Assembly: GCA_023392945.1 (NCBI GenBank)
Contig: JAEWNB010000209.1
Location: 1-9,055 of the forward strand
DNA from: Bacteroidota bacterium
Lineage (GTDB): Bacteria > Bacteroidota > Bacteroidia > Bacteroidales > WCHB1-69
Direction of reading: 5' to 3'
Length of the DNA: 9,055 nt
The position numbers and the translations under genes are program-made. Numbering within the stretch: the first letter of the stretch is position 1; the number at the start of each line of letters is the position of its first letter. Below, in pieces: positions 7,401-9,055 of the stretch. The notes under the pieces were generated by a model. It was not told where the DNA came from. It did no database searches and was given only the letters and a program-made list of their open reading frames with translations.

Positions 7401-7670
7401 TTATATGAAATTAAAAATTATATTTTTGAAATAGATATTTTGTCCATGAAAAAAATTGAAGATAGGATTGGCAATCATATTATCAATATTATAAACAAAT
7501 TTATTATTCAGAAAGATAATAAAAAGAACTACTCAAATTGGTTGGAACAAGTTGAAAAACAAACTTTAAACGATATTTTAAAATTTGATTATGAAAATGA
7601 TAAATCGAATCCTGAATATCAGAAGATTCTCACTGCATTTGAAAAAGTTCAAAAAATACTAAAATATTAA
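4491..7670 (+). CDS. Large tubulin/FtsZ-superfamily GTPase-like protein (tubulin-like, FtsZl-type)
   Basis: This is a 1059-residue protein without a signal peptide or membrane segment, so it is cytosolic. Residues 5-15 (IIIALGGRGGN) form the first strand and nucleotide loop of the tubulin/FtsZ fold. GAGQLRRLGR (112-120 region) fits the third loop. GLSGGTGSGT at 164-173 is the tubulin signature (FtsZ has GGGTGTG). PNTYAALKEINAIG at 217-230 resembles the base-binding Asn helix. I could not place a classical T7 catalytic Asp loop, so hydrolysis in trans is uncertain. Residues about 480-780 are charged, helix-rich and probably coiled coil. An alpha/beta-looking region (about 800-910) ends the conserved part. 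FtsZ is only about 350-400 residues. The size suits the Pfam 'tubulin like' family and the FtsZl-1 group proposed to act in membrane remodelling. It is the first gene of an operon with a membrane zinc-ribbon/MORN protein and an exported protein. It is much more AT-rich than genes to the left. Confidence 0.85.
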   Translation: MGNHIIIALGGRGGNCLKSFRKILYKNSLTKQNAETFPIEYIYVDSDNCDLQNGWTEELGINYSINERSKVNIKEGNNFSDIIENISDFPNIRSWIGEETKWNKITINAEQGAGQLRRLGRVYFAANVTNNKNNSFNTVLSQVYQNVISRSHDNSQTTYHILAGLSGGTGSGTIVDAISLVSDFINNKGNTKDKILIYSLLPSRNEESKDPLGFYYPNTYAALKEINAIGLFSENENNPHKYNPININNTTHNNQIDNYSRINAKFDTCFLFSYENENNKIIDNKKALPDLVGDYLYHSIINLPQNHEGHNAYIKLTENTLIEAEVDKFSGSKERAIKFASASLKRIEIPEIEIIDYYGAKIALQFVLQQKFNNWVNEQGYQNELGEDQTSDFVFNRNRNDNFLAECEIALEYLSLKTPHDTDYQKADDIWDTNSKILLENAFNVYTNGEEKLPILYFNKYMDIYFNSQFRGVGIGVEKYWNDKTNDLLQQSKYFFDKIEKKLLDYWVSCNDRVVGLEEISKIIKNLIEELQKISNQASNRIKHLQNPEDFNPIDADYTNAGCNKEIGKLIKEFGQLIKFRNSKTIVAEAAQFITKLYKNKTDIIAYEFAIKNIAELIKKLENLSAIVDSIKVNLYESTDFLNNIITEKRSVFENRNEKESHQSANVKMLYKKESIDKDFKIILNQKSSIQKVLTNFRRSIVNAINAPTFQSLSEYLNEDKIKTQYLYDLNSKVPLLYHELEQENLIKSTDKLVGRNVLDYFRNEYSNEKLKEYFAEVKKETGVSVKLSNIKNDTLDEIKLKTYANELYVIQIPTYRVDESAEKYEKYFVSLLKEIFGEECEIILNSEGNRNNEITIFKAKKQMALRSFDMVAGMLHEKYQNLINNNNDWTDIVIHTEGTYRDYPKIIPFKDSEKEKAWDKIFDEELLPYILIGIQTEHVQKNKKQEFIFLDDVSSLTAKTTILSEKESSLYEIKNYIFEIDILSMKKIEDRIGNHIINIINKFIIQKDNKKNYSNWLEQVEKQTLNDILKFDYENDKSNPEYQKILTAFEKVQKILKY

Positions 7671-7681
7671 AAAATTATACT

Positions 7682-8335
7682 ATGGAAGAATATATTTGTA
7701 AAAATCCAATTTGTAAAAACTTCAAAAAAACAATATCTGAAGAGGATGTTATTCAGGCTCAATCTGGAAAACAATGTCCACTATGCTATCAACCCATTAA
7801 GACTAAAGCTCAGATAGATGCAGAAATTAGAAGAAGAAAGAAGAAAAAAATAAGAAGAATGATTATTGGTTTAATAGTAATCATTGCAGTTCCTGCATTT
7901 ATTTTCATATTTTCTAGTTTAAAGAAGAATCAAACTGTTAAAACTGATATTTCTGAAAAAAAGACAGAAAAAGTCAATACTAAAATTGATACCATTTCTG
8001 CAAAACCAATTCAAGCAAATAATAAACAGGAAGTGGTAAAAAAAGAAACTCCAAGAAATGATGTTCCAACAAAAAATGTTGAAAGTAAACAGTCAAATTA
8101 TACTCTAACTTTTTCTTTTGGATATTATAAAGGTGAAACATTAAATGGTAAGATGCATGGATATGGTACTCTTTATTTTAACCAACAACAAATAATTTCA
8201 CCAAAAGATCCTAAAAAAAGAGTATCAGAACAGGGTGATTATATTAGTGGAACATGGTATAATGGTTTTTTAGATCAAGGAAAATGGTATTCAAAAAATG
8301 GTGAACAAAAAGGTCATATTATTATTGGTCATTAA
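7682..8335 (+). CDS. Zinc ribbon - single transmembrane - MORN repeat protein
   Basis: This 217-residue protein starts 11 bases after the tubulin-like gene. Residues 6-35 hold a four-cysteine zinc-binding module (Cys6, Cys11, then CPLC with Cys32 and Cys35). A strongly basic patch RRRKKKKIRR (50-59) precedes one hydrophobic helix (about 60-79), which by the positive-inside rule puts the zinc ribbon in the cytosol and the rest outside the inner membrane. A Lys/Thr-rich low-complexity linker (about 80-138) leads to MORN-like repeats: YYKGETLNGKMHGYGTLYF (148-166) and GDYISGTWYNGFLDQGKWY (185-203), separated by a DPKKR-containing insert. MORN repeats usually bind lipid or protein. The layout suggests an adaptor linking the cytosolic tubulin-like protein to the periplasm. 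The partner assignment is inference from operon position. The start is clear: the cysteine motif follows at once and no other ATG fits. Confidence 0.8.
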   Translation: MEEYICKNPICKNFKKTISEEDVIQAQSGKQCPLCYQPIKTKAQIDAEIRRRKKKKIRRMIIGLIVIIAVPAFIFIFSSLKKNQTVKTDISEKKTEKVNTKIDTISAKPIQANNKQEVVKKETPRNDVPTKNVESKQSNYTLTFSFGYYKGETLNGKMHGYGTLYFNQQQIISPKDPKKRVSEQGDYISGTWYNGFLDQGKWYSKNGEQKGHIIIGH

Positions 8336-9055
8336 TGAATAAACAAATATTTTTTATTTTTTGTTTTTTAATTTTCTCGATTTTTTTGAGGGCTCAATAT
8401 GTTTTTACTTCTCAAATGAATGAAAAACTATTCCAACAAACATTGAGTAAAGTTGTTTTAAATGAATTTGAAAGTCAATATGACATTAAAATTAATGGAT
8501 TCCCTTTTACAATTAAACTAGAACATGATAAAGTTTTGATTTCAGATATAGGGTTGTCAATATTTAAAGACAGTGTAAGTCAAACTAATTCCACAATTAA
8601 TAAATTTATTGAAAGAGAACTCTTAAATTACCTTCTAAATCCAAGTAGTCAAAATCGTAATATTGAAGACAAAGTTTCTGTTTTATTCATTAACCAAAGA
8701 AATTATTCTGAGGTATGTTCAAGTAGTCACATTTTTAATGTGATTCATGATCTTTCTAGTATTGAGTATAGTTATTCAAATAAACAATATAATGTAAAAA
8801 TTTTAAATTCACAGCATGAAGCAATTGAAGTTAATTTTCCTGCAAATTATTCAATAATTTTAGGATTGGATAAGTATGAAGCAGACAGATATTTATTTTA
8901 TACTCTCAAAAATAGTCACCCTATTCAAAATAGAATTCAAAAACTTAACAATTCTAAATTATATAACAAAAAGAAAAATGTTTTTTTCATTAATGAAGAT
9001 TATTATGTATTGCCTGAAATCAATAATTCTTTATTCTTTGAGAATAAAAATGATA
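8335..9055 (+). CDS. Exported protein of unknown function (3' end outside window)
   Basis: The ATG at 8335 overlaps the TAA of the MORN gene by one base (TAATG), a sign of translational coupling. The frame stays open for 240 codons to the end of the window, so the protein is incomplete. It begins with a clear signal peptide: MNKQ, then the hydrophobic run IFFIFCFLIFSIFL, then RAQ, with probable cleavage at Ala-Gln as is common in Bacteroidota. There is no lipobox cysteine at the cleavage site, so a soluble periplasmic or secreted product is likely. The mature part is Asn-, Ser-, Ile- and Lys-rich without repeats or a motif I recognise. Cysteine is rare, with one in CSSSH. The same low GC as the two preceding genes supports common descent of the operon. 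I cannot assign a family. Its job is presumably tied to the membrane-spanning neighbour. Confidence 0.8.
   Translation, partial: MNKQIFFIFCFLIFSIFLRAQYVFTSQMNEKLFQQTLSKVVLNEFESQYDIKINGFPFTIKLEHDKVLISDIGLSIFKDSVSQTNSTINKFIERELLNYLLNPSSQNRNIEDKVSVLFINQRNYSEVCSSSHIFNVIHDLSSIEYSYSNKQYNVKILNSQHEAIEVNFPANYSIILGLDKYEADRYLFYTLKNSHPIQNRIQKLNNSKLYNKKKNVFFINEDYYVLPEINNSLFFENKND

Noticed and set aside
1..9055. CRISPR array, tRNA or rRNA genes.
   Set aside because: There are no regularly spaced repeats with unique spacers, and no cloverleaf or rRNA-like sequence was noticed on either strand.

Overview
The window looks like Bacteroidota, most likely Bacteroidales-like. The reasons are AT-rich DNA, A-rich sequence with no clear Shine-Dalgarno before the start codons, TAnnTTTG-type -7 promoter boxes, and gene types common in that phylum (steroid 5-alpha-reductase homologue, long PagL-like acyloxyacyl hydrolase, zinc ribbon/MORN protein). 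The genus cannot be fixed from this sequence.

The left part (1-3793) reads as ordinary chromosome of moderate GC. Three plus-strand genes are packed with gaps of 11 and 9 bases: the 3' end of a family 2 glycosyltransferase, an integral-membrane steroid 5-alpha-reductase homologue, and an outer-membrane lipid A deacylase/acyloxyacyl hydrolase-like protein. All three point to envelope lipid or glycan chemistry. They converge on a minus-strand class 3 (fatty-aldehyde type) aldehyde dehydrogenase, and the two facing stop codons share one TTAA.

The middle (3794-4490) is about 700 bases without an intact gene. It holds a probable promoter for the aldehyde dehydrogenase, an 11-bp tandem duplication, a short minus-strand peptide that looks like the N-terminus of an IS4-type transposase (a decayed insertion sequence), two pairs of spaced direct repeats, and a -7 box for the rightward operon.

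The right part (4491-9055) is visibly more AT-rich and encodes one tight operon. It comprises a 1059-residue tubulin/FtsZ-superfamily protein with a GTP-binding N-terminus and a long helical C-terminus, a zinc ribbon-transmembrane-MORN protein 11 bases downstream, and an exported protein of unknown function whose ATG overlaps the preceding stop and which runs off the window. Together they suggest a cytosolic GTPase polymer or switch, a single-pass protein spanning the inner membrane, and a secreted or periplasmic partner. The composition change and the insertion-sequence remnant at its edge suggest that this operon arrived by horizontal transfer. It is the best candidate here for a little-described system.
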